Below are positions 50,001 through 62,000 of a stretch of DNA of 64,000 nucleotides, one piece after another. A program made the translations under genes and the position numbers. Numbering within the stretch: the stretch's first letter is position 1; each line of letters begins with the position of its first letter. The notes beneath the pieces are model-generated. The model saw only the letters and a program-made list of their open reading frames with translations. It searched no databases and was not told the DNA's origin. This DNA is from Himantopus leucocephalus (taxonomy: Eukaryota; Chordata; Aves; Charadriiformes; Recurvirostridae): assembly GCA_003993805.1 (NCBI GenBank), contig RSEF01000012.1:2831766-2895765 (forward strand), given 5' to 3'.

Positions 50001-53000
50001 GGTAGCCGTATAACAAAGTACTGAGAAATATGTCCAGGCACTAGAGCAGCATTTTGGAGGGAGAAGGGAAATCCCTGTCCTGAGAGCAAAGGGAGTCTTT
50101 GAAGCAACTGTTGTTCAAACAGAGTCTGGGCAGTAGACTGGGATGAATCAGAAAAGGAATATAGATGAGGCAGAGCCATGTGGACCCTTCCCTAGAGCCG
50201 TCTCTGAATAATGATGCTCGATATGCTAAATATTTAAATACTCTTAAGTTTTGGTGGTCCAAGTATACTTTTCAAATAGAGGATTCAACCTCATTCATAC
50301 TTTTTTGGGCACTGGAACAAGTGCTTGATATGCACAACCTTATTAGCTTACTTTGTAATAAGTCCTTAACCATCCATGCTTCTCTTTAGGTGTGGAATGG
50401 GAGCGCAGCCAGTAACACCAGAGCGCAGAACTTGTCCCCCTTGGAGCTGTTGTCTCCTGATGGCCCCAGAACCTCACTGTCTGAACTCTAGAAATCCTCT
50501 TCTGACTCCTTCGTACTGTCTAGGAAAAGCTTTCACTTTAATATTTCCACATTTTTCCAGTGATCCTATAATGCTGATCTGCAAAGGTGCCCTCTTCAGA
50601 GTGGTGAGGGAAACTGGAGGTTAGAATTAGCTGGACAAGGAGGCAGGTAAAAGGTCCACTTCGCTTCAGTGGATCGAAGAAAACTTTCGGATGCGCTAAA
50701 ATCTCCTTAAAGGGTGAAATGCAGAAGCCATTCGTATCACCTACCACCCAAAGCGGGCCCTAAAGCATGTGAAGTCCTAGGCACGTTGTGTGTTTTTTCA
50801 AGCGGCGACACATCGCTGTTATCCTTCCTGGAGCTGTAATTGGGAGCTTGCCTGTACCGACTGTTTTGGTGGTGTTCTCAGAGCAGGACTGAGTGTGCTG
50901 ACAAGTGAAGCAAATACTGTGTTTAAAAGATACGCGCTTTGAGAGTTCGAACTTGGAAGTGAATTGGAGTTCAAAATTCAGGCAATAAAATACAGAGAGC
51001 TGGCATAGTCTGAAAGGCAATTTCTGCGTATATTTGCAAAAAGGATGTAAGTGGGGGGAGATGAATTGTAGCGAGATACTGGGACTTGCTTAAAAAGAGT
51101 ATGGCTGGTATCCAGGGAATTCAGAAATCCTAGGAAGAAAACTGGAGGTGTCTCAGCAGGCTAGATGGGGTGTCTGTGGAAATAAGGTATTTAAAGGATG
51201 CAGACGGGCACCTTCTGCTAAAGGGCGAGTGACCTGGATAACCAGGCAGACAGGGAGGCCTGAGGAGGGCTGTCTAGGAGCAAAGGGAAATGGAAACTTG
51301 TGTGTCATGGTGGATGGTCCCAGTGCAAGTGGTTAATAGGTTTTGTATGAAAGGAGTTTGAAAAAGAGGCACTGAGTGCTATCTGGGATAAAATAATCCT
51401 TGTATAGCATCTTAATCTGTTATATTTAGCTGCTACATCTTTAGGACTCTCTAAGTTATCCTCCTAATGCCTCAGTTCTCTGTTAGTGCCCGTCAGTGAT
51501 GTGCCTGAAATCAGGTTTGATGATGACATCTTTGGGCTCTGGGTCTCAGGCCTCCTCTGCCCTTGAGTCCCGAGCATGCCATGCTGGGTGGCGTCAGATC
51601 ACAGTTGAGGTGAATTCCTTACTGCTAAATGCTTCAAGGTAATGCCATGCTGTCCTGGTTTGAGCTCTTCAGCTCCATAGCATCGCTGATACCCAGAAGC
51701 CAAACATCCTTCTTTCCAGGTGACCACTAATACAAGTATTGTGCAAGATTCATTTCAGTGATAGTAGACACCTATAATAATAATACACAGCAAGGTTGTT
51801 CGGATCCACTTGGTGATGTAACCACTCCCCAGGGATCCGCCACTTGTTAGACCATCCTTCTCCCCCGTATTATCTTGAATCTTCTGCTTTGGCTGTCAGC
51901 TACTCAGCAGTAGAGTACTGGACACTGACAGATCAGGCCAATAAAAAGAAGTCCCTGAGCTTGCAAGTGGTTAGGGAGCTGGAGCCGGGGGCTGAGAGCC
52001 TTGGGGAAAGTTCCACCGTACTAGGAATTTGCTTGTAGTTACTGTTCCTGTAGGAAATGCCAGATTGCTTCAGTACCCTGCAGCAGGCTGCATTGCTCTT
52101 GTTGCTTCATCTCTCCATGTTACGCTCTGTTTTCTAAATGTTTAATTACAGATGGATTGTGGGTTCGCAGCTTTTCTCATCTGCTTTTTGTCAAAGGTGA
52201 GCAGATGTACTGCCTGTTGCTCTGTAGAGTTGAGTCCCTTGTACAGCAGCTGCCAAAGAGCTCGGAGATAAAAATTTCAGCATATGGAAAAAACGGGATG
52301 AGAAGCCAGTTTCTGTGGCTGAGATGATCTTGTTTTGAAATATATCCAGCTGGTCTGTTATCCTCCCAGGTGTCTTGGTGTTGGCCCTCTGCTCCGTCCC
52401 AGGAAGCTGCTGCCTCCTGAATTCCATGAGCAGCTGGGGATGTGTGGGTTAGAGGGACCTTTGGTGTTTGGCCCCGTCTGCCTGCTTTATCTGAAGATGA
52501 ATACCTTAAGGGAGAGGGCCTTGTGCTCTCCCTGACAGCTTTCCTCCGGCCTCTGTACAGAGATGAGAACCATGCCAGTGAAACAGGATGCCGTTGTGTA
52601 ATTTACATTGGGTTGCGGTTGGGGTTGTTGTATTTGCATTTATAATCCATACTCAAATAGGAGGAAAAACCTGAAAGCAGTCTGATTTGCGGTTACAATT
52701 AGATAACCTGACTTCTGCTATCAGCCGCTTGTCTCCCTGTGCTGTGCCGTCCAGTGCGTTTGGAGGGCAGGACTGGAAGATCCCCAGAGCATGGCGAGAG
52801 CTCGCTGTTCTGGGAAATGCTGCTGGGACCGTGGGCTCCCTCTGCATTCCCGGGCTGCCTCCTGGGGTACTGTCTGAGCCTCCCCAGGGCAATAAACACT
52901 AGTCATTAATCAGTTTAAATAATTTTTAAATGATGGATGTATAATGATTTTTGAATAACCATCCTAATTATAGTAAATATGCATAAGAGGGCTGAATTAA

Positions 53001-56000
53001 CATCACGGAAACGAGGTTAATTCTGGTATTTTAATGTGACTGCTTTGCTGTGCTGCCTGTGAGCGTTCTTTTGTCATAATCTTCGTATGCAATTTTGTAT
53101 CTGTTTGCAAATGATATTCGCAGTTAATTTTTAACATGTGGAACCATGTCAGTCTTCTGACTTGGTTATTACTCAGCAAGAAGGATACCAGAACCTTTCA
53201 GTTCATGGCACGGATATTTTCCGTTTAATCAAACTACGAACAATGTAAGGAAATAATTAGCTGAAGTGGTGTTTGGTTTTCTGCATGAGCCAGCTGCTGG
53301 AGGAGATCTGAATAGGGTTCACTTGTCCTGCACTCCCTTGGTTGCTGCTCTGTGGTTGTAGCCAAGGAGGAAACTTTGACTTATTAATCCTCGTGGATTT
53401 GGGGGCTCCAGAGGTGAGCCTTGATTCTCTTCCAAAAATGACCTGTGCCACTCCAGGTTTGTCATCTGTAAAGCTGGGACTAATGGTTGCTATTTCACTG
53501 AGTCAGGTACCCGTGGCCTTTCTTGTGACAAGGGACAGGGGCACGCAGTTACCATCCCACTGGAGGAGCCGGAGCACACTCCACCTGCCTTCACAGCCAT
53601 CCACAGCAGCGCTGGTTGCTACATCCACATCTCCATGCGGTTTGGCAGCCCCTGTAGTAGTTGCTGAAGCATGACCTGTGGGGTAGAAAGCTTGAAGAGC
53701 TGTCAGCTCATTGTTAAGAGGTTCCGAAGTGAGATTTTTCTGAACATTTTAATGTTTGGCCAAATTCAGTTAAAGCAAAAGCCTGGTTTGGTTTCAGGGA
53801 GTGTGCTATGCTCCAAAAGCTCTCCGCATTTCAAATTTTCTAGGTCACTCTTGGATGCTCTGAATTGCAGAGAAACAGTTAGCAAAAACTTCGACATTGA
53901 CGATTTGTATTCTTCTGGCATCTCGGTCTTGGAGAGCATAGAGATACTTTTTTGGCAAGTTCTCCCCCTCCTCAACCCCCAGTCATCATCATTAGAAGGC
54001 TGTCAACGAGCATGAAAAGTACCAGTGTGCCAACTGTAAATGTTAATTGAGAGATAAGCAGCTGAAGTGGGTAACTCCTGCCCTGCCTGACCTGCAGCAG
54101 TCTGTCTCCTGGACCTGTCAGTAGCTGCGTTGCTTCCCTGGGAAGCGTGATCAAAGCGATCTGTGCTTACGTACCTGCGCTGCTCGGTAGCACGCACAGC
54201 TTCTCCTGCCCGTGTGAGTTAGCTGTGCTCTGTTCGGAGCAGGAGGCGAGTTCTTTCCTTGCTAAAGTAGTACGATTGCGAAGAGGTTAAACAAGAGATG
54301 AGTTAAAACCAACTTCATGAGTGGACATTACCAGTGCTAGGAGCGTGGCCTGCTTTTTTTTTATACAGTTAAGATCACCTTTACCGCTTGAATCTTACAG
54401 ATATTCTTTCAGTGCTTCTGGTTTAACTGCTTTTGGTGACAAAGAGCTTGGAAACTGTTCTAGTAAAACTGGAGTTTTGTTGCCGAAGCCTTGTGCCCAG
54501 CTGACACGCAGTCTCCAAAGTGCTTTTGGAAGGTTTTCGTCACCCGTGGCTAAGGGATTTTCCCTTTTCCGTTCCCTCTCTTAAAGTAACCTGTTCTTAC
54601 GGGTTTTGTCCCTGCTCATAAGGGCTTTGTCCCTGCTCAGTGAAGGGCTTCAAGACATCTCTACTTGCTGTGTGCGCTTTCCGCCAACAGGCTTTACGGT
54701 TTCATGGCATCGCTCTCTAGAACCAGCTTATGATGGGATTGCTCAGTTGGTTGGTCTGCTGTCAGTAATATTTACGTACTAGGCCATCGGCTGTTATTCC
54801 AGATGATGCAGATTTTTTCGTAGCTTTAGCTGAAATGGCTTGTACCGAATTGTATCGCTTAAACTAGAATCCAGTATTGCATCTCCAACAGACCTCTAAG
54901 CGAAAAAACATGTATAACTGTGTTGGAAAGATATCGAACAGTAGCATGAAACATTGCTCCCAGCAGTGAAATCCTGATGCTCGGTTTTGATGAATTTAGC
55001 AATTCAGAAAAAAACAGTAGAAGCTGCTCGTGCCCTTGGAAATCTAGCGAGTTCCATGGCTGAGAGCTCGGTGTTCTAGTACTGCAGAGCTGTGCTGCCT
55101 TTTAAACCCTTCACTGGTGAGTCAACTGTGTGTTTACTGCTAGTTTTGAGGGGGAGGTTCCTGACTGGGGCGACCAGAGAGACATTTCTGTAGCATACTG
55201 GTTTAGAAAGAAAAGGCCAAGCTGCTCCAGAAGTACAGGATGTTGAAAATCCACAAGGACAATTAACGGGCGTAGTGCAGGTGAATCCGTGAGAGAGGGC
55301 CAGGATAAAATGTGTGAATGTGGAAGAGATTCTTACAGTCTGAGGACCAGACAGATCATGTGGTGTATCCTTGAGCTTACCTTCCCCCCCTCTCCGGCAC
55401 TGTTCCCTGAAATTCTCTGAAAATCTCTGTGATCTCATAAAGATCTGCTCAATTGAAAGTGGGGGACTGAAAATTAGAGTATTATGCAAAACATTTTGCA
55501 GAGAAAAGGAAGAAGATATAGAAGAAAAAGAATAAGCAGTGACAGGGACTAGGGGAAATAAAGCTTCTGAAAATATTTGGGATGGAATCTAGTAACAAAA
55601 TGGGGGAATAAGGAATTCAAAGCCAGAGAATTCTGACAATGTGTGTCCTAAATGAAGGACTCATTTTGGTGTGTTAAATGATGATTGCAACCTTGAAAAT
55701 GACTTTATCAAGAAGAAATCAGTAAGAGAGAGCTTGTTGAAAAAGTGAGCAGGCAATCAGCAGGGTGTTAAGGAAATTAGGGAGTAATTATGCAAGTGAC
55801 ACTTTCTGCAATCTCCGAGAACTGAATTTGCAGTAGAGACCAGCACCACATGTGCTTAAAAACCATCTTCCATAAAACCAAAAATAATCTTAAGGCTTTC
55901 TGGCAAGTTTTATCCTCAATGGCTGCTTGCAGGATAAAGCTGTATCATGCGCTGCCCTACCAGAGGAACTATCCTCAAATCCAGTTGTCCTTGTTTCCCG

Positions 56001-59000
56001 AGCTCATAGGCAGGGCTGCAACTGCCTGCCGAGGAGCTGCTGGTTCCAAGGACTTTCCTGGGCTCACAGCGTGGCCGCAGCTCTGCTCACGAGGATGTGC
56101 ACCCTGCCTTCTCTCCCTGCCTGTGCTCAGTGGGTCTCGAGGCAGACACGGGCATTTCTAGCCTGCTCTCCAGGCACTGCCTGTCTCCTGAGTGTGTGAT
56201 GTGATGTGATGGGTGCCCTCCCTGGGAGAGGGAGAACGTCCATCTCGGAGGGACTGACAGTCCTAGTGGGACAGCCTTGATTTCCACTTCCCTTGTCTTT
56301 TTCACTTGTGTTTCCTCACGTGCTTTAAAGAAGGTGCAGACCTTCTCCTAGGCATGTAAAGTGGGCAATACTGCATGCTGTGAATAGACCTGGGGGAGGT
56401 TCCTTGCATCTGAGGTTGCAGCCCTGTGCTCTGGGTGCACGCGCCAGTCCTCAGCAAGGTCTAGGAATGGCTCAGCTTTCTGTAAGGCAACAGCAAGTCC
56501 ATGCTGGAAAGCAGTGCTTGAACAGCTGGGTGGCAGAAAGGAAACCCCTGAAGTGTTCAACGCATACAATAGGAAAGGACAGCCTTGGGCCATAAAAGTC
56601 AGGCTGTTGAGAGGGGAGGTGGTGGAACCTGACTTTACAGGGCAGTGTCTGTGGTCTCCAACTTCCTCTGCAGTGCTTTTTTGTAGGGGTTAAAGGATTA
56701 TTGTTGTACCGCTGCTGAGTGATTCCCTCCCATGAACTCTTCCTTCCTACTTTACATATTCCCTAGCATCTCCCTCACATTCTGCACAGTGATTTATGCA
56801 TGGGTGTATCGTGACTTCTGAATAATAACTCTAGGAACTTGTTTTCTTATGTTCGTGGTTTGCCCTGGGGGCTCTTGCGTGACTAGGCTACTGGGTCAGA
56901 GTACCTGGGAAGCGTCTGACTCACCAGAGGTCCCCAAAATAGCTCAGGGCTGTTTACAGCTCCCTGGCATCTGTACCATCCAGCAATGGGCCGGAAGAGC
57001 GATTGCTTTCCTGGGGCTTGGGAGACCTGGGTCTGAGTCTCATTATCGTGACCAAGTCTCATATTGTGGTATTGGGAAGTACAGACTGTGTGGTCTGGCA
57101 GTGCCTCCAGTGACATGAGATGTCTCATGGGTCCGTGCATTTGTGGCTCGGCCTGCATCCTGCATGCCCAGGCATGGTCTGTTGTCCACAGCAGATGAGA
57201 GCCACCAGGAATCCTTACTACTCGCTGCTTTTACGGGCTGCCCCGGTCAGGAGCTGGGGAACTTGCACCTACGACTTCATTTCACCCGTAAATCATCTGC
57301 ATTTCAGCAAAGCTTGTGGATTTGTTGGGCTCCTGAAGATCTCTCCAAAGCGTGATGCATGGAGCTGAAAGCAGTGTGTCTTTGTAGGCAGTGGAGCTTC
57401 TCTGCTGCTGCTGCACAGGTGCTCAAGGCCAGCCCCACCAAGGACGGGCTGCACAGCCAGTGGCCTTGCCACGTGCTGGCATACTTCCCTGAAGGAAAGC
57501 CAGGGTTTCTTGAATGACATGAAGACTAACCCAAGTATGAAAATTCTCTCACCTCGGTGGCATTTTTCCTTGTGTTCCTCCTTAAGTAGCTGCCTTGAGG
57601 CCAGCCTGGTGGTGGCTGGTGTGAAGGAGGCTGTCTAGCTGCCCTTTTCCAGCATGTGGACAAAAGCAGGTTAAAGCAGTTTCCCACTCGTGTTCTGGTT
57701 ACTCTGTCTCTGCTCTTCCTGGGAGGTGGCAAAGCCTCTTCTGCCTAGTTCCTCTGGAGCTAACACGCAGCTTTGTAGCCCCGTGCTAGAGCAGGGCACA
57801 GGCAGTTTCCCTTCCACTTCCATGGCAAAGCTTCAGCTAACTGAACTGGGAGACTTTCTCCCCCTTTCACCCTGTTTCACTTGCAAAACCTTTAGGAACC
57901 AGAGCTTTAACCCCTTTCTTTGCGTCTGAGTAATCTGCGTGTGCTGTGCACATTCGTCATTTACCCCCTTGTCTCAACAGGGAACACTTTCGATCGGTGG
58001 CAAAGAAGTGACCCTTGAGTACACTCCGTGCCCAGAGTTTTGGCGCTGCAAACGTGTAAGTATGCGCTCAGAGAGCTGTGTTGTGCTTCCCCTGCTGGCT
58101 CTCACGGCTGTGGCAGCAGAGAGGAGTGTTAGGTATTTGCTCAGTGGCTGAAGATCCTTAAGGGTAATATCTGTCCTGAAGCTCTTGCCTCTTGTAAACT
58201 CTGGTGGTTTTCCCTACCTTGTTTTTGGTACCACCTATGAGTGCATGTTGCTTTGGTACAGGTAGACAGTGTTTTATGCACCAGAGCAGTTTCATCCTTA
58301 TGCAGTGGTACCCTTTTAACGTGCGGGAAAAACAGCATGTGGATCTGTTCTCCTTAAAAAACAAAATGAAACAGTGATTCTGCCAACCGAAATGGAACAT
58401 GCTTTCACTCTGGTTCACGTGTTTAACTGCAAGTGTCTTCACTGCCCAGGTAACCGGAGCTTTCACCAGCGTAACAGTGCAAACCACCCCTCTGTCTCCT
58501 GTAGGAGCCTGTGATCTAGATTTGAGTGTAGTAAGTGCAGCAGGGAAGAAAGTACAGAAATGAGTCCAAGTCCAGGCAGCAGTTAGCACAGACTGGAACT
58601 GACCCGTTTGTGGGGAGGCATAGTTGCCTGAGGGTCTGTTTTGTTCCCGTGCCCTTCCCACAGTTCTCCTGGAACAGGCGCTTTCGGCTGCAGTAGGCTG
58701 GGGAGGAGCGCTGGAGCAAAGGGCAGGGTTGTTGCCTGCATCCCCACTGACTGCAGACCAAGAGGTGGCAGCAGGGTGAGAAGGGATCGGTTCTGGTTAG
58801 ACTCTCACCTCGACCACCGGATCACACTGGGCCACAAAGACCCTCGTCCAGGCTAATTGGATGCACACCAGTTGCCAGCAGAGCTGTTGCTCGGTGCCTC
58901 ATCTATGCTGGCAATGCTCCAGAGATCAAGTGGAGACAGCAGTTTCAGGCAGTGGTTTCACAACAGCTCTCGGTGCAGGGAGAAGTAGTTGGAGCATATG

Positions 59001-62000
59001 TCCCTACTGTTGCTGTGCACACACATGGCCTGAAAGAGCTTTCTCATGCCCCAGAGCATTTGCAGGGCTTTAGTTAGAGAAAAAAAAAATGTATGAAAGA
59101 GAAGCAATGCATTTACAATGAGTTTGAAGAGGAAGTTAGGAATGCTGTGTTTGGAGAGAGATGTGAAGATGGGGCACTTGGCTCTTTCCAAGGTGGCTCT
59201 GGGTGGGATAACCATCCGAGCGTGTACAGCTCTACCTCTTGGTTAGCAGACACCTCTTCACTGACTCTCGCTGTGTAGCAAATTACATCAGTATCTACAG
59301 TTCAGCTCAGATAAGGACTTTGTCGCTGCATGAGGAGTGAGTTGAGATTAGAGAGTACAAAGGTAACTTTGGATCCTGTGAAACAACAGTGTGGCTAGCG
59401 CTATGGTGCCTAGCATGGAGCTTTTTGGCCCAGTGTCACTTGAGAGAGGGGGAAGTGTCCTGTCTCAAGGACTAGTGAAGTACCTCCATGGTGAGAACAG
59501 ATCTGTGCTCACAAGTTGTGTGAAAATCCTGTTCCCAAGGCAATCCCAGTTTGTGAGCCATGTCAGCATTTCCCTTCCATTCCAGCCGAGGCTCCTGCTG
59601 CCATTACCCGTCCTGTCTCTCAGGCTCTCGCTGTAACTTTTCCGTGGCTGTTACTTTCTGAAAGCACTGCAGAGTCTGGCCTTCTGGAGTAGGTTGTACC
59701 CACTACCTTCAAAACATGACTTCCTCATGCTGTCCATCTTCCATTGCAGTGTAAGGTGTGTACTGTGGGCTACAGATCTTCCTGCTCCTATTGCAAGCTC
59801 CCAAGAGATGGTGAGTATATCTGGTCCCCTGTGCTTGGTCGGTTAAAAGTTCCATCTGCCCTGACAAGTAAGTTTCTCTTCTGGCTTCCCTGTGGTGGAC
59901 TAGCTGAGCACTGTGTAGGAGAATTAATAATTGTGCTTCACTTAGACCCTTTTCCCTATCCACAATAGAGATGTTGCATGCAGATGTGTTGCTACCAGGT
60001 TTTCTGTCCTTGTGAGGCTTGGTGGAGAGGGGTCTTACTGCACAAGGCCTTCCCTTCCTATTGCTTTGGTATTGTCCTTCATCCACGGAATTACAGCTTG
60101 TGTGTCCTCTAGGACTGTGAGAGACGTAGGTGAGATGGCGTCCCCTCAACCCACCTTCCTTGGGAGATGTAGCTGCATGTTTTTAGCATTGCTTTTTTGA
60201 GGTTCTCAGATTAGAGGTGAATCCAGGACTTGAACTGCTGAACTCACCTTGCTGACTGTAAGAAGTGCATGGAGAGGAGTTCTGCTTCTCCAGGAGCTTC
60301 TCACCCCGCCAACACCTTTGCTTTTTTGGGTGGGAAAGTGTGAGAACCAAAACACCCGTGAGGAACTGATTTCTTTGGGACGAGCAGGTATTCCAGGCAC
60401 TTTGACTCTGTATCTTTGAGCAGAATTCTGATGGTTTGCGTTTCTTACCTGCATACCCCAGGCAGAAGGGCATTAAAACAACTGCTGATGCAGAACTGTT
60501 TATTTACTGAAGCACTGTCCCCATGGTTGTGCTTTCCTTGTGCTGTGGCTCCTCCATCAGCGTTATGAAGGCGAAATTCGCATAGCTGGCCCGACACAAC
60601 TGTGCAGTGTAATAAAACTGCTGAAGAGCAAATTAAACAGAGCCTTTAAGATGCTGTGAAGACAGGTTGTGGTGCGTGCTTCTTACTGACCTGGTGGTGT
60701 TGATTGTGAGAACGTGTGTAATAAGGTAACATCTCTATGATTGTCCTTTAATTGCCGGGTGAAACAAAACAACTCTCTAGGCATATACAGGCGTTACTGC
60801 GGCTTTGCATGAGTTCTTGTGTGCTTTGTGACTGATGGTCTTGAAACGGATTTTAATATGCCTCTCTTACAGGGAGCAGAGCAGGCCCAGAGTCCAGAGG
60901 TGGTTCTGAGGGAGAGGACGCATCAGCTGAGCAAGAATTCAGTAAGAGAATTGCTTTCCCCGTCTCTGGGGTCGTGCGCGTGCCTGTGTGATTTGCACAG
61001 GCAGTTTTCACAGCTGCACGTGCAGACTGGTTTCACATGCAAATTTTACACAAGGTTCTGCTCATGAAGTGTAGCCAAAACTCTGCACGCTGCAAATTGC
61101 AGACAAATTAGTATGGACTTGTCCAAGGTGAGCTGTGCTGACAGCCACGCAAGTCAGTGTGCCGCTTTCCCAACATTTACGTGCAAATTGGCCGTGTGTT
61201 CTGCCATGCTGCCCATTGCCCAAACAGAACAAGAGTGGGGAGGTGCTCTGGGGGACATTAAAGAGTGAAGCTTCGCTGTGCCAAGTCTTGCGCTCTCATT
61301 TCTTTCTCTTTGTGGGAAGAGGCTTCAGCAGCAGGTACAGAGCTGGTGATGTCTGACTTTGCAGCCCCACAGCTTTGGCTTCCCTTTCCAACTGCTTTAG
61401 AAGCTCAGGTAGGGATCTCTTTTGAAGTTAAGCCAGATGCTTCAGAGCACAGCAACTTGATAGGTTTTATCTTCTCTGTATTGCATAGCTAGGCTGGGGT
61501 GCAGGGTGCTTCCACATAATATCTGCCTCATCCGTGATAAGTAGGCACCTGATAAAATCAGTGATTGTATTATGATGCATTTCACTTAGTGATCATAGGG
61601 GTCTGCACCCATTTTTCCTCTAGCATAGAGATTGGGTGACAGTTACTAGTTGATATTGCTCAGCTATGGGTGTTCCAGAACACATCAGGCATAGTAAGGC
61701 TATCACTGCCAAGTAGATTGTCCTGGATGGTTGGAACATATCCAAAACCATCCCTAGTTCACGTTTGCCCAGGCAAGAGCCAATCCTAAAAGCAGGCCAG
61801 AAAAGCTCTTGTCTCTGATGGGAGAGGTCAGGTAAAGGAGCCCAACATGAAACGAGGCAATGGAAGGATGAGCAGTATCTAGCTTGTCTTTTACACAACT
61901 TGTGTCTGCAGAGTGTTAAGATAATGGAATATGCAAAGGGCAGAACAGGTTAGCTTTTTATAAAGGGCGCTGCAGCAGTGACCAGAAAATAGCAGAAGAA

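Larger units (their letters stand above)
37938..57980 (+). other. RBM6: RBM6 intron 6 (20.0 kb)
   Basis: The longest intron of the window, AT-rich with scattered GC-richer patches (52.7-52.9 kb and 55.9-57.5 kb). It contains two duplication/N joints at 39.5-40.1 kb and short CA/TG runs at about 38308-38325 and 43590-43615. No additional gene, tRNA or mobile-element remnant was recognised by eye. Confidence 0.55.

Noticed and set aside
56200..56215. TGATG tandem run as a snoRNA box C or a repeat element
   Set aside because: There are only three imperfect copies, and no partner D box or stem is visible.
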